A stretch of DNA of 64,000 bases. Origin: Bog-756 sp963703145 (GTDB lineage: Bacteria; Actinomycetota; Acidimicrobiia; Acidimicrobiales; RAAP-2). The notes under the pieces are model-generated. The model worked only from the letters and a program-made list of their open reading frames with translations, did no database searches and was not told the origin of the DNA. Location: assembly GCA_963703145.1 (NCBI GenBank), contig OY969793.1, positions 3,782,001 through 3,846,000 on the forward strand, read 5' to 3'. Below are positions 26,705 through 34,993 of this stretch, piece after piece. How positions within the stretch are numbered: the first letter of the stretch is position 1; each line of letters opens with the position of its first letter. The translations under genes were made by a program, and so were the position numbers.

Positions 26705-27478
26705 TCAGATGGCCTCGAGCGCGGCAGCGATCCGCGACGAGAGCTCAGCTCGGGACGTCGCCATCGATGGTCCGTACCAGGTGAGGTCCCGACCCGATAC
26801 CAGGACCGTTGGGTGGTCGGGGAAGGCATCAGGTCCGTCATCGGGGGAGAACCGGTAGGGCTCATCGGGCAGCACTACCAGGTCGGGGTCCCAACCGATC
26901 AGGTCGGACAGCTCAATCCTCGGATAGCGGTCGCCGTGACCGGCGTGGACCAGCGTGAGTCCCAGCCGGGACACGAGGTCACCGCTGAAGGTTGGGTCGC
27001 CGACCACCATCCACGGGTCACGCCAGATGGGCACCACCACTCGTGCCGGCGGCAGATCGGGTGGGCGCCCCCACTCGGTCATGGCTGCCGACAGCCATCC
27101 GGGCCGGGTGGCCCCGAGCACCTGGACCAGGAGCCGCTCCAGCGAGGTCAGGGCCTGGTCGACCGACTCGGTCACGGTGACCCACACCGGTATGCCGGAA
27201 TCTCGCAGCCGCTCCACGTCGATCCGCCGGTTCTCCTCCTGGTTCGCCACCACCAGATCAGGCTGCAGCCCGACAATGGCACGATGGTCGGGGTTCTTCG
27301 TTCCCCGCACCCGGGCCACATCGAGGCCGGCGGGGTGCGTGCACCAGTCGGTGGCCCCAACCAGGTGGCCCGGCACGGTTTCGGCCAGAGCCTCGGTGAG
27401 CGAGGGGACGAGGGAGACCACCCGAGTGGGGGGGCCGGGCAGCACGACGGCCTGCCCACGATCGTCCTCGAGTCTCAC
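26705..27478 (-). CDS. Cytosolic helical-backbone metal receptor (BtuF/TroA-like fold)
   Basis: About 257 residues from the GTG preceded by AGGAGGAG; upstream starts add an unconvincing tail. The fold is that of class III periplasmic binding proteins: RVVSLVPSLTEALAE, LVGATDWCTHPAGL, VRGTKNPDHRAIVGLQPDLVVANQEENR, then PVWVTVTESVDQAL and WDPDLVVLPDEPYRF. It has no signal peptide or lipobox, so it is cytosolic and not an ABC receptor; no permease is present. It is convergent with IcmF. A link to cobalamin or metal handling is suggested only by fold and position. Confidence 0.75.
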   Translation of the reverse strand: MRLEDDRGQAVVLPGPPTRVVSLVPSLTEALAETVPGHLVGATDWCTHPAGLDVARVRGTKNPDHRAIVGLQPDLVVANQEENRRIDVERLRDSGIPVWVTVTESVDQALTSLERLLVQVLGATRPGWLSAAMTEWGRPPDLPPARVVVPIWRDPWMVVGDPTFSGDLVSRLGLTLVHAGHGDRYPRIELSDLIGWDPDLVVLPDEPYRFSPDDGPDAFPDHPTVLVSGRDLTWYGPSMATSRAELSSRIAAALEAI

Positions 27479-27531
27479 GCCGCTCCTCCTCGTCCCCAGC
27501 GTATCGGTCGCGGCACCGGCCGTTCGGGGCC

Positions 27532-28047
27532 TTGACGGTGGCACGCAACCCGCTTGACTTCGACCCCATCGAAGAGGCCCGGGCCCAATGGTCGGCCCGG
27601 TGGGAGCCTGACGTCAGTGATGCCATGGCCGCCGCCACCTCGATCATGCGGGCCCAGCAGGTGGTGCTGGCCGCAGTGGATGGGGCCCTCCGACCGTTCG
27701 GATTGACCTTCGCCCGATACGAGGGACTCGTCCTCCTCCTCTACAGCCGACAGGGCGTGCTGCCGTTGGGCAAGATGGGCCAACGGCTCATGATCCACCC
27801 CACCAGCGTCACCAACATCATCGACCGGCTGGAGCGACAGGGGCTGGTGCGCCGCCTTCCCCATCCGACCGATGGCCGCACGACACTGGCGGAGATCACC
27901 GACGAAGGTCGGCGCCTCGCCGTTCGGGCCACGGTGGCCGTCAACGCGGCCTCGTTCGGCCTCGCTGAGCTGAGCGCCAACGATCTGCGACAGCTGATGC
28001 GGATCATTCGCAAGCTGCGCCGCTCAGCGGGGGATTTCGATGAATGA
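27532..28047 (+). CDS. MarR family transcriptional regulator
   Basis: About 171 residues (TTG start; a GTG two codons later is also possible). Winged-helix region: PFGLTFARYEGLVLLLYSRQG, LPLGKMGQRLMIHPTSVTNIIDRLERQGLVRRLPHPTDGRTTLAEITDEGRRL, with the DxR wing typical of MarR. It is transcribed away from the BtuF-like gene with a 53-base gap. The target is unknown; the BtuF-like gene and IcmF are the nearest candidates. Confidence 0.88.
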   Translation: MTVARNPLDFDPIEEARAQWSARWEPDVSDAMAAATSIMRAQQVVLAAVDGALRPFGLTFARYEGLVLLLYSRQGVLPLGKMGQRLMIHPTSVTNIIDRLERQGLVRRLPHPTDGRTTLAEITDEGRRLAVRATVAVNAASFGLAELSANDLRQLMRIIRKLRRSAGDFDE

Positions 28048-28122
28048 CCGGCACCCGGGTCGTCTGAGCGATCCCACGCTGGGCCATTCCGAGTGGTCAG
28101 CCGTGTTGCCGGCGACGGTCCG

Positions 28123-28734
28123 TCATTCAGACGTCGATGAGCCCGAGGAACCCGTTGTTCCGTCATAGTGCTCGATCAGGCGGGCCACCAACGCACGGGT
28201 CTCCTCGTGACCGGCGGACATACCCAGTGCCTCCTCCATCACCAGGATCTGGGAGACCCCTGTGATTAGGGTCATGACCGCCACCGGAGGGAAGAGGGCG
28301 GCATCGATCCCGCGCTCCGCCATGAACTCGGCCAACACCTCGGTCTGTCGGTTCCGGAAGGTCTCCGCATAGCGGGCAATCTCGGAACGGATGGACTTGT
28401 GATGATTGGCCAACGCTGCGAACTCCATCGTCAGCGCGGTGTTCGTCGGGTCGTTGCCGAAGGCCCACAGGGCCCGGAGCGGTTGGCCCGACGCCAGTAC
28501 CTGGGACTGGCGTTCCAAACCCTTCTCGGCCCGACGGCGAAATGCGGCGAGAAAGAGGTCTTCCATGGTTCGGAAGTAGTAGTGCACGAGCTGGGGCTTG
28601 AGTCCGGCCTGTTGGGCGATCCGCCGAGAGCTGACGGCGGCGTAGCCGTCCTCCAACATGACCTGCTCGGTGGCGTCGAGGAGTGCAGCCCGACTCTTGG
28701 AGTTCTCGGCACCGATCCTGCGGCCTGTTGCCAT
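28123..28734 (-). CDS. TetR family transcriptional regulator
   Basis: 203 residues. HTH: SRAALLDATEQVMLEDGYAAVSSRRIAQQAGLKPQLVHYYFRTMEDLFLAAFRR. Divergent from the P450/SDR operon at 28902, with an 8-4-8 inverted repeat in between, so it probably represses that operon and itself. The C-terminal domain shows no recognisable ligand signature. Confidence 0.9.
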   Translation of the reverse strand: MATGRRIGAENSKSRAALLDATEQVMLEDGYAAVSSRRIAQQAGLKPQLVHYYFRTMEDLFLAAFRRRAEKGLERQSQVLASGQPLRALWAFGNDPTNTALTMEFAALANHHKSIRSEIARYAETFRNRQTEVLAEFMAERGIDAALFPPVAVMTLITGVSQILVMEEALGMSAGHEETRALVARLIEHYDGTTGSSGSSTSE

Positions 28735-28857
28735 GTCCGTTCCCCACTTGTTGATCTGTCCGGCGGCGCGATGCCGGGTCAGCGCTCAGCATCCCAGAGT
28801 GTCGGCGTGGTCGCCCAGACGTCCTGGGCCCTGTGGTTGACCGTGCGGCAGCTCTGA

Positions 28858-28877
28858 TGCTAAGCAAACGCTCAGCA
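28858..28877. promoter_or_regulatory. Inverted repeat TGCTAAGC-N4-GCTCAGCA, probable TetR operator
   Basis: Arms match at 7 of 8 positions around AAAC, 24 bases before the P450 start. The half-site GCTCAGCA occurs again at 28784-28791, nearer the TetR start. Two copies in one divergent intergenic region fit a locally acting TetR repressor. Confidence 0.55.
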
Positions 28878-28901
28878 ATTGCGCTCGACGAATGGAGACC
28901 C

Positions 28902-30207
28902 ATGAGCGATTACGAATCGGTGGATTTCTTTCTCGACGAGTCACTCATTGAGGACCCCTATCCCTACTTCGAGCATCTGCGCTCGAAGTGCCCGGTGGTG
29001 GCAACGCCGCACTACGGGGTGATGGCTGTATCGGGGTACGACGAGGCCACCGAGGTCTACCGCAACCTGGACACCTTCTCGTCGTGCAACTCGGTGGTGG
29101 GGCCCTTTGCCACGTTCCCCGTGCCGCTCGAGGGGGACGATGTCGGTGGGATCATCGACCGCTACCGGGACCAGCTTCCGATGAACGAGCACATGGTGAC
29201 GATGGATCCTCCTATGCACACCCGCGAGCGGGCACTGGTGATGCGGCTGCTAACCCCTAAGCGGCTCAAGGAGAACGAGGAGTTCATGCGGCGCACGGTC
29301 GACCGTCAGCTCGACGAGTTCGCCGGCAGTGGACGGTGTGAGTTCATCAGCGCCTACGCGCAGCCCTTCGCCATGCTGGTAGTCGCTGATGTGCTCGGGA
29401 GTCCCCGAGGAGGACCATCAGACCTTCCGCCGATTCTTCGGGCTGGCGCCACGCCGGGAGAGATCGCCGCGAAATCCGCGGAGATAGGCGCCTCTGACAG
29501 TGAGCAACCACTGAACATGCTGGACTCGCTCGACGAGTGGTTCGCGAGCTACATCGACGACCGGCGGGCCGAACCCCGCCATGACGTCCTGACAGACCTG
29601 GCATTGGCGAAGTATCCCGACGGGTCGACCCCCGATGTGGCCTCAGTCGTGCGAACCGCCACGTTCCTGTTCGCCGCCGGCCAGGAGACCACTGCCCGGC
29701 TGCTCGCCACCGGACTCAAGTACCTCGCCGAATACCCCGAGCTTCAGGACGAGCTCCGGGAGCACCGCGACCGCATCCCGGCGTTCATCGAGGAGGCGCT
29801 GAGGATCGAGAGCCCGGTGAAAGCGGACTTCCGGCTCGCACGGCGGGCCGCAACGGTCGGAGGCGTCGACATCGCCGCCGGGTACCCCAGTCATGCTGCT
29901 CAACGGGGCGGCGAACCGAGACCCCCGTCGCTTCGAGAGTCCGGACGAGTTCCGCATCGACCGACCGAACGCCAAAGAGCACCTGGCGTTCGGCCGTGGT
30001 GCTCACTCGTGTCCCGGAGGGCCGTTGGCCAGGGCCGAAGGACGGATCAGCATCGACCGCATCCTCGACCGGATGCGTGACATCCGACTCTCGGAGGACC
30101 ACCATGGGCCGCCCGAGGCCCGCCACTTCGACTACGAGCCGACCTGGGTGCTGCGGGGCCTCCACGACCTGCACATCGAGTTCACCCCGATCGAGGCCAC
30201 CAGATGA
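28902..30207 (+). CDS. Cytochrome P450, three single-base frameshifts
   Basis: Start at ATG (MSDYESVDFFLDESLIEDPYPYFEHLR). Clear P450 signatures: FLFAAGQETTARLL (I-helix oxygen-binding region), the ExxR in EEALRIESP, and the heme loop FGRGAHSCPGGPLARAE with the Cys ligand. Reading through needs an extra base removed at 29400 (giving LGVPEEDHQTFRRFFGLAP), one added near 29450 and one removed near 29883 (giving GTPVMLLNGAANRDPRRF). The net result is about 434 residues, normal for a bacterial class I P450. Its stop overlaps the following SDR by 4 bases. It would hydroxylate an aliphatic or alicyclic substrate; no ferredoxin gene is adjacent. Confidence 0.85.
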
Positions 30208-30950
30208 GTGCCCGAGTGGCCGTCGTCACCGGAGCCGCATCGGGTATCGGACTCGGCATCGCCCGCCGGTTGGCCGAGAACGGTCACGCGGTGGCTCTGC
30301 TCGACCGCGACGGGGCCGGTGCCAACGGGGCAGCCGCAGACCTTTCCGAGGGCGGGCACACGGCGGCCGCCTACGAGGTCGATGTGGCCGATCGTCAAGC
30401 CCTGGAGCGGGTGTTCGCTGCCGTGCGCGAACAGCTCGGGCCGATCACGGTGCTCGTGACCAGTGCCGGCGTCGAGTCGTTCGACCCCGTGCTCGACATC
30501 ACGCCCGAGAAGTGGGACCGCCTACTGGCCGTCAACCTGACTGGCACGTTCACCTGCATGCAGCTCGCGGTGCCGGACATGATCGCCGCTGGCTGGGGTC
30601 GCATCGTGACGATCTCGTCGTCGAGCGCTCAATCCGGAGCACCGAATATGGCGCACTACGTTGCATCCAAGGGTGGTGTGATCGGCCTGACCAAGGCGTT
30701 CGCACGGGAGTTCGCTGGTCAGGGCATCACCGTCAACACCATTCCTCCGACGATCGTCGACACCCCGATGGCAAGGCACGCGGAAGAAGCCGGCGACGTG
30801 CCGAGCGTGGATGTCATGGGGACGATGGTCCCGGTCGGGCGGGCCGGGACGCCCGAGGACATCGCGGCCACCTGTGGCTTTCTGTGTTCGGAGGAGGCGG
30901 GCTACATCACCGGCCAGTTGATCGGCGTCAATGGCGGAATGTACATCTGA
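30204..30950 (+). CDS. Short-chain dehydrogenase/reductase
   Basis: 248 residues. Motifs: VVTGAASGIGLGIA (cofactor loop), SAGVESF, catalytic Ser in TISSSSAQSG, MAHYVASKGG (YxxxK), and C-terminal TGQLIGVNGGMYI. ATGA overlap with the P450 stop shows coupling, so the alcohol made by the P450 is a likely substrate. Very similar to the SDR at 15706. Confidence 0.93.
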   Translation: MSARVAVVTGAASGIGLGIARRLAENGHAVALLDRDGAGANGAAADLSEGGHTAAAYEVDVADRQALERVFAAVREQLGPITVLVTSAGVESFDPVLDITPEKWDRLLAVNLTGTFTCMQLAVPDMIAAGWGRIVTISSSSAQSGAPNMAHYVASKGGVIGLTKAFAREFAGQGITVNTIPPTIVDTPMARHAEEAGDVPSVDVMGTMVPVGRAGTPEDIAATCGFLCSEEAGYITGQLIGVNGGMYI

Positions 30951-31003
30951 GTGGGCTGCACCCGGACCGTCCGTTGAGGCGTCGCTTCAGCCCAGCGACG
31001 GGG

Positions 31004-31618
31004 TTATGAGGCGGAGATGCCCCGCACGAAGATGTCGGCAAATGATGCCGCGACCTGCTTCGCGGCGAGCGGTCCGTCGGACTTCAGCCACAGATAGGTG
31101 TAGTTGTGCATGCCGAGCCAGGCGCGTGCGGTGAGCCTCGGGTCGATCTGGCGGAAGTCGCCCAGTTTGGCGCCCTCTTCGAAGACGCTTTCGACGCTCC
31201 GCTCGTACTCACGACGCCGCTTCCGGAATTGATCGGCATTCTCGCCGGTCAGCGCGGGGAACTCGTGCAGGAACACCCAGACGTGATCGGGGTAGCGCAC
31301 GATGACGTCGAGCAGCTCCTCGCCCAGCATGGAGAGCTGCTCGGGAGGTGAGCCGCCGGCGGCTGCCACACGGTTCGCCCCGTCCAGGACCTCGTCCATG
31401 ACCCGGTCGTGGATGGCGGCGAGCAGCTGTTCCTTCGAGCCGATGTAGTAGTAGAGGGCGCCCTTGCCCAGGTCGCACGCCTCACATAGCTCGATGGTGC
31501 TGGTGTTGTGGTAGCCGCGCTCGGCGAACACCTTCGCCGAGAGGTCGACGATGGATTGACGCCGCGAGTGCCATTTCGCGCTGCGCGACCGCTCGTCCGT
31601 TGCCGGTTCTTTGGGCAT
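31004..31618 (-). CDS. TetR family transcriptional regulator (candidate master regulator of the 34-44 kb block)
   Basis: 204 residues. HTH: RQSIVDLSAKVFAERGYHNTSTIELCEACDLGKGALYYYIGSKEQLLAAIHDR. The C-terminal half resembles KstR2/FadR-type TetR repressors that sense CoA thioesters (FLHEFPALTG..FRKRRREYERSV). It is divergent from the acyl-CoA ligase at 31879. It lies closest to the set of five shared operator motifs downstream, making it a candidate for binding them. That link is inference. Confidence 0.88.
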   Translation of the reverse strand: MPKEPATDERSRSAKWHSRRQSIVDLSAKVFAERGYHNTSTIELCEACDLGKGALYYYIGSKEQLLAAIHDRVMDEVLDGANRVAAAGGSPPEQLSMLGEELLDVIVRYPDHVWVFLHEFPALTGENADQFRKRRREYERSVESVFEEGAKLGDFRQIDPRLTARAWLGMHNYTYLWLKSDGPLAAKQVAASFADIFVRGISAS

Positions 31619-31878
31619 TCTCTAACCTAACCGCCCCTCGGGTCCGGTTCCGTGCCAGTCCCCACACACATCAGTGACGATTCACGCTCCCAGCCGGTGC
31701 CGGCTCTGTGGGCGAGGCCCGACACGCCCTATCCTAGGCTCATGTTCCGACCAGTCAGTTCTATCCGTCGAACGGCCCGGGCGGCGACGCTGCGCGGCCC
31801 GCTGGGTGTTGGCCGATGACCGGAGGTGGACACGGCCTGTCGCCCCAGACGACCACGACCGAGTCGGCCGGGGCGACC

Positions 31879-33427
31879 ATGCGTCCCGATCTGAGCTGGC
31901 TCGGGGTGTTGGAGCATCATGCCGCCCGCTGCGCCCGACCAGCCCCTGGCGGTCCTCGGGGACGACGTCGTCACGTACCAGGGCGTGCTGGATCGCTCGG
32001 CCGCCGTTGCGGCTGGGTTCCGTGACCGAGGAGTGGGTGCCGGCGACGTCGTCGGCCTGCTCTCGTACAACAGCATCGAGTTTCTGGTGACGATCTTCGC
32101 CGCCAATTATCTCGGGGCGATTGTGATGCCTCTCAACTGGCGCCTGGCTGCTGCGGAGTTGGAGTTCATCTTGGGTCATTCCCAGGCCCGGGTCCTGGTC
32201 TGTGACGAAGAACTCCTCGCCCTCGCCACGGACGCTACGGCCGGTCTGGTGGGGCTGGGCCGCGTCTGCGTGTCGGCGACCGGTGCCACTGGCTGGGAGT
32301 GGTTCTCCGAACTCGGAGTCTCATCCACCGTACCCGAACGCGCCCACGCCGATGGTGACGACATCCATCGGCTGATGTACACGTCGGGGACCACCGGGCG
32401 ACCGAAGGGCGTGATGATCTCGCACGCCAATCTGGCATGGAAGAACTATGCACACATCGCTGAATTCGGACTGACCAGCACCGACATCGGACTGGCGTGC
32501 GGCCCGCTCTACCATGTCGGAGCGCTCGATCTCACCACGACATCCCTGATCGCCGTGGGTGCGACCGTCCACATCCACCGCGCATTCGATGCCGAGTTGG
32601 TCGTCGAGGAGATCGAGCGGTCGCGGGTGTCGACGGTGTGGATGGCGCCCGCCATGGTCCGGGCCGTCCTGGACCTGCCCGGAGTCGGCGAGCGGGATCT
32701 GTCCTCGGTGCGTCTCCTGATCGGAGGTGGCGAGAAGATGCCCATCCCGTTCATCGATCGGCTGCAGCGCACCTTTCCCTCGGCATGGTTCGCCGACGCC
32801 TACGGCTTGACCGAGACCGTGTCGGGCGACACCTTCTTGGACCGTGGGGCCACCCGGACCAAGCTGGGAAGCGTCGGCCGCCCCTGTCAGTACCTCGAGT
32901 TGGACATCTGGGACGAGCACGGCTCATCACTGCCTCCCGGTGAGCCAGGGGAGGTGGTTCTCTGTGGTGCCAAGGTGTTCAAGGGCTACTGGCGTGATCC
33001 TGAGGCCACGCGTGCGGCATTCGATGGCGGCTGGTTCCACACCGGTGACATCGGTGTCCGTGACGATGACGGCTATCTGTATATCGTGGATCGCCTGAAG
33101 GACATGATCGTCTCGGGTGGGGAGAACATCGCCAGCTCCGAGATCGAGCGGGTCCTCTACGACCACGACGGGGTAGTCGAGGCCGCGGTGGTCGGACGCC
33201 CTGACGAGCGCTGGGGCGAGGTGCCGGTGGCCTTCGTCGTGCTGAGCTCTGTCGGCGCGGTCACCTCCGACGAGCTCATCGACCACTGTCGCCAACACCT
33301 GGCAAAGTTCAAGACGCCGAAGGATGTGGTGTTCATCGACGCACTCCCCCGGAACCCCTCGGGGAAGGTGCTGAAGCGGGAGCTGCGGGATCGATGGCGT
33401 GCATCAGGGGACGAGCAGGCCGATTGA
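31879..33427 (+). CDS. Acyl-CoA synthetase (AMP-forming), frameshift near the N-terminus
   Basis: The main frame, open from 31919, holds LMYTSGTTGRPKGVMISHANL, FADAYGLTETVSGD, GWFHTGDIGVRDDDGYLY, DRLKDMIVSGGENIASSEIE and LPRNPSGKVLKREL, all motifs of fatty-acid-type CoA ligases. The first 16 or so residues expected in the family (MRPDLSWLGVLEHHAARC) are in another frame beginning at ATG 31879. Dropping one base near 31930 joins them. If the upstream frame is ignored, the ATG at 31919 gives 502 residues. It probably activates the acid that feeds the following catabolic block. Confidence 0.87.
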
Positions 33428-33479
33428 GGCCGACGGTCGGTGATTATCGGTCACCGACACGTCCGCGTCCCGACCGAGG

Positions 33480-34388
33480 TCACGATCGACGGTGGGCCAG
33501 GTAGTGCTTCGACCAGTCCATGAGGTCGGCGGGCACGTAGTAGCCGCTCTCGTCGTTGATCGTGGCCCAGTGCTCGGCAATGTCCTCGATCGTCAGTTGC
33601 TCAGGGCGGGGGTGAACGTAGCCCTCGGTGGAGGCAATGAACAGGCGCGCGAACCGTCCAGCCCCGGCGACGTACAGCTCGCCGCTGACGTCGCAGTCCT
33701 CATGGGAGAGGAATCCCACCATGGGCGCGACCAGCTCGGGCTCCATCTGTTTCGGTGCGGACCGGCTCTCGGCATCAGCGCCGCCCATCCGGGTCCAGGC
33801 ATTGGGGGCGATGAGATTGATCTTGATGCCGTGAGCGGCTCCGGCCACGGTGAGGCTGCGGGTCATGCCGATGAGTGCTGCCTTGGCGGTGGCGTAGCCC
33901 AGGTTGTCGGGAAGTCCCAGCATCCCCGTCGAGGTCGTCATCACGACCCGCCCGTAGCCTTGGGCGACCATGTGGGGCCAGGCAGCCCGGGTCGTATTGA
34001 ACGACCCACCCACGTGCACGCTGAGGTGGGCCTCCAGGTTGGCGGAGTCGGCTTCGGGAAGCCCGGCCCAGCGGATGATTCCAGCATTGTTGACGACGAT
34101 GTCGATCCGCCCGAAGGTATCGACCGCCTGATCGATGAGAGCTTGGCCGCCGGCAACCTCGGAGACGTCACTGGTATCGGCGACCGCCCTGCCTCCGGCG
34201 TCGACGATCTCTCCGGCGACAGTGGTGGCCGGTTCGTCGTCCCGTCCGTCGCCCTCTCGGCTGCCGCCGAGGTCGTTGACCACGACGCTCGCGCCGCGCT
34301 CTGCCAGCAATAGGGCGTAGGCCCTTCCGATGCCACGCCCGGCACCGGTGACGACGGCCACTCGCCCGTCGAAGCTGAGGCCGCTCAC
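33480..34388 (-). CDS. Short-chain dehydrogenase (peroxisomal MFE-2-like 3-hydroxyacyl-CoA dehydrogenase type)
   Basis: 302 residues, GTG start. VVTGAGRGIGRAYALLLAERGASVVVNDLGG followed by a G-rich insertion and VAGEIVDAGGRA is the hallmark of the MFE-2/17-beta-HSD4 type. Other motifs are NNAGIIR, the catalytic TTSTGMLGLPDNLGYATAKAA (Ser and YxxxK) and INLIAPNAWTRM. The C-terminal extension of 40 residues is also usual for this group. It probably oxidises a 3-hydroxyacyl-CoA. Divergent from the NTF2-like gene across shared operator (a). Confidence 0.9.
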   Translation of the reverse strand: MSGLSFDGRVAVVTGAGRGIGRAYALLLAERGASVVVNDLGGSREGDGRDDEPATTVAGEIVDAGGRAVADTSDVSEVAGGQALIDQAVDTFGRIDIVVNNAGIIRWAGLPEADSANLEAHLSVHVGGSFNTTRAAWPHMVAQGYGRVVMTTSTGMLGLPDNLGYATAKAALIGMTRSLTVAGAAHGIKINLIAPNAWTRMGGADAESRSAPKQMEPELVAPMVGFLSHEDCDVSGELYVAGAGRFARLFIASTEGYVHPRPEQLTIEDIAEHWATINDESGYYVPADLMDWSKHYLAHRRS

Positions 34389-34457
34389 CTGGGTACCGTC
34401 CTGGGGTCAGTCATCTCGCGCTCTCGCCTCCGGCGTCCGTCTGGAACCGAAGATAGA

Positions 34458-34474
34458 CTAACTGGTCAGTACAG
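34458..34474. promoter_or_regulatory. Shared operator motif, copy a
   Basis: CTAACTGGTCAGTACAG, in the divergent region between the MFE-2-like SDR and the NTF2-like gene. It shares the core GGTCRGTACARG with copies b, c and d, and a looser form with copy e. Confidence 0.6.
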
Positions 34475-34528
34475 GGAACGCCGGGGTCCGCCCCCCGTCG
34501 TTGTCGTGTCCCGATCAGAGGGAGGATC

Positions 34529-34933
34529 ATGGGCCCATCGGTTGTGACCTACACAGAGGTCATCGAGGGCGTTCGTGCCGCCATCGCCGCCTACGCCCAG
34601 GCCCTCGATGACGGCCGGACCGACGACCTCGTTGCCACCTTCTGTGCCGATGGGGTAGCCGAGATTCCCGGCTCGGGCACATTCTCCGGCCAGGAGGCGC
34701 TGCAGCAGGGCTACGCCAGGTTCACCCCCCGGTCGGGCCAGCGCCACGTCGTGGTGAACACCCTGGTGACCGAGTGGACCAGCGACGAGGCCACCGCGAT
34801 CAGCGACTTCTTGTTCTTGTTGAAGGGCAAGTCCGGCTGGTCGGTCCAGATGGTGGGCCGCTACCACGACACGCTGTCCAACGAGGGCGGCGCCTGGCGA
34901 TTCAAGCAGCGGACCATGACGGTCGTGGACTAG
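34529..34933 (+). CDS. NTF2-like/SnoaL-like protein
   Basis: 134 residues with GGGAGGAT before ATG. Pattern of the fold: IRAAIAAYAQALDDGRTDDLVATFCADGV, GQEALQQGYARFTP and the closing strand WRFKQRTMTVVD. Small NTF2-fold enzymes in catabolic clusters act as isomerases, hydratases or limonene-epoxide-hydrolase-like enzymes; the catalytic residues here are not diagnostic. Single gene controlled from operator (a). Confidence 0.8.
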   Translation: MGPSVVTYTEVIEGVRAAIAAYAQALDDGRTDDLVATFCADGVAEIPGSGTFSGQEALQQGYARFTPRSGQRHVVVNTLVTEWTSDEATAISDFLFLLKGKSGWSVQMVGRYHDTLSNEGGAWRFKQRTMTVVD

Positions 34934-34993
34934 GCGGACCCTGATGGGCCGTCTGCTCGGCCCCGCTCACCCCGGGACGGGGACCCCGGTTGG

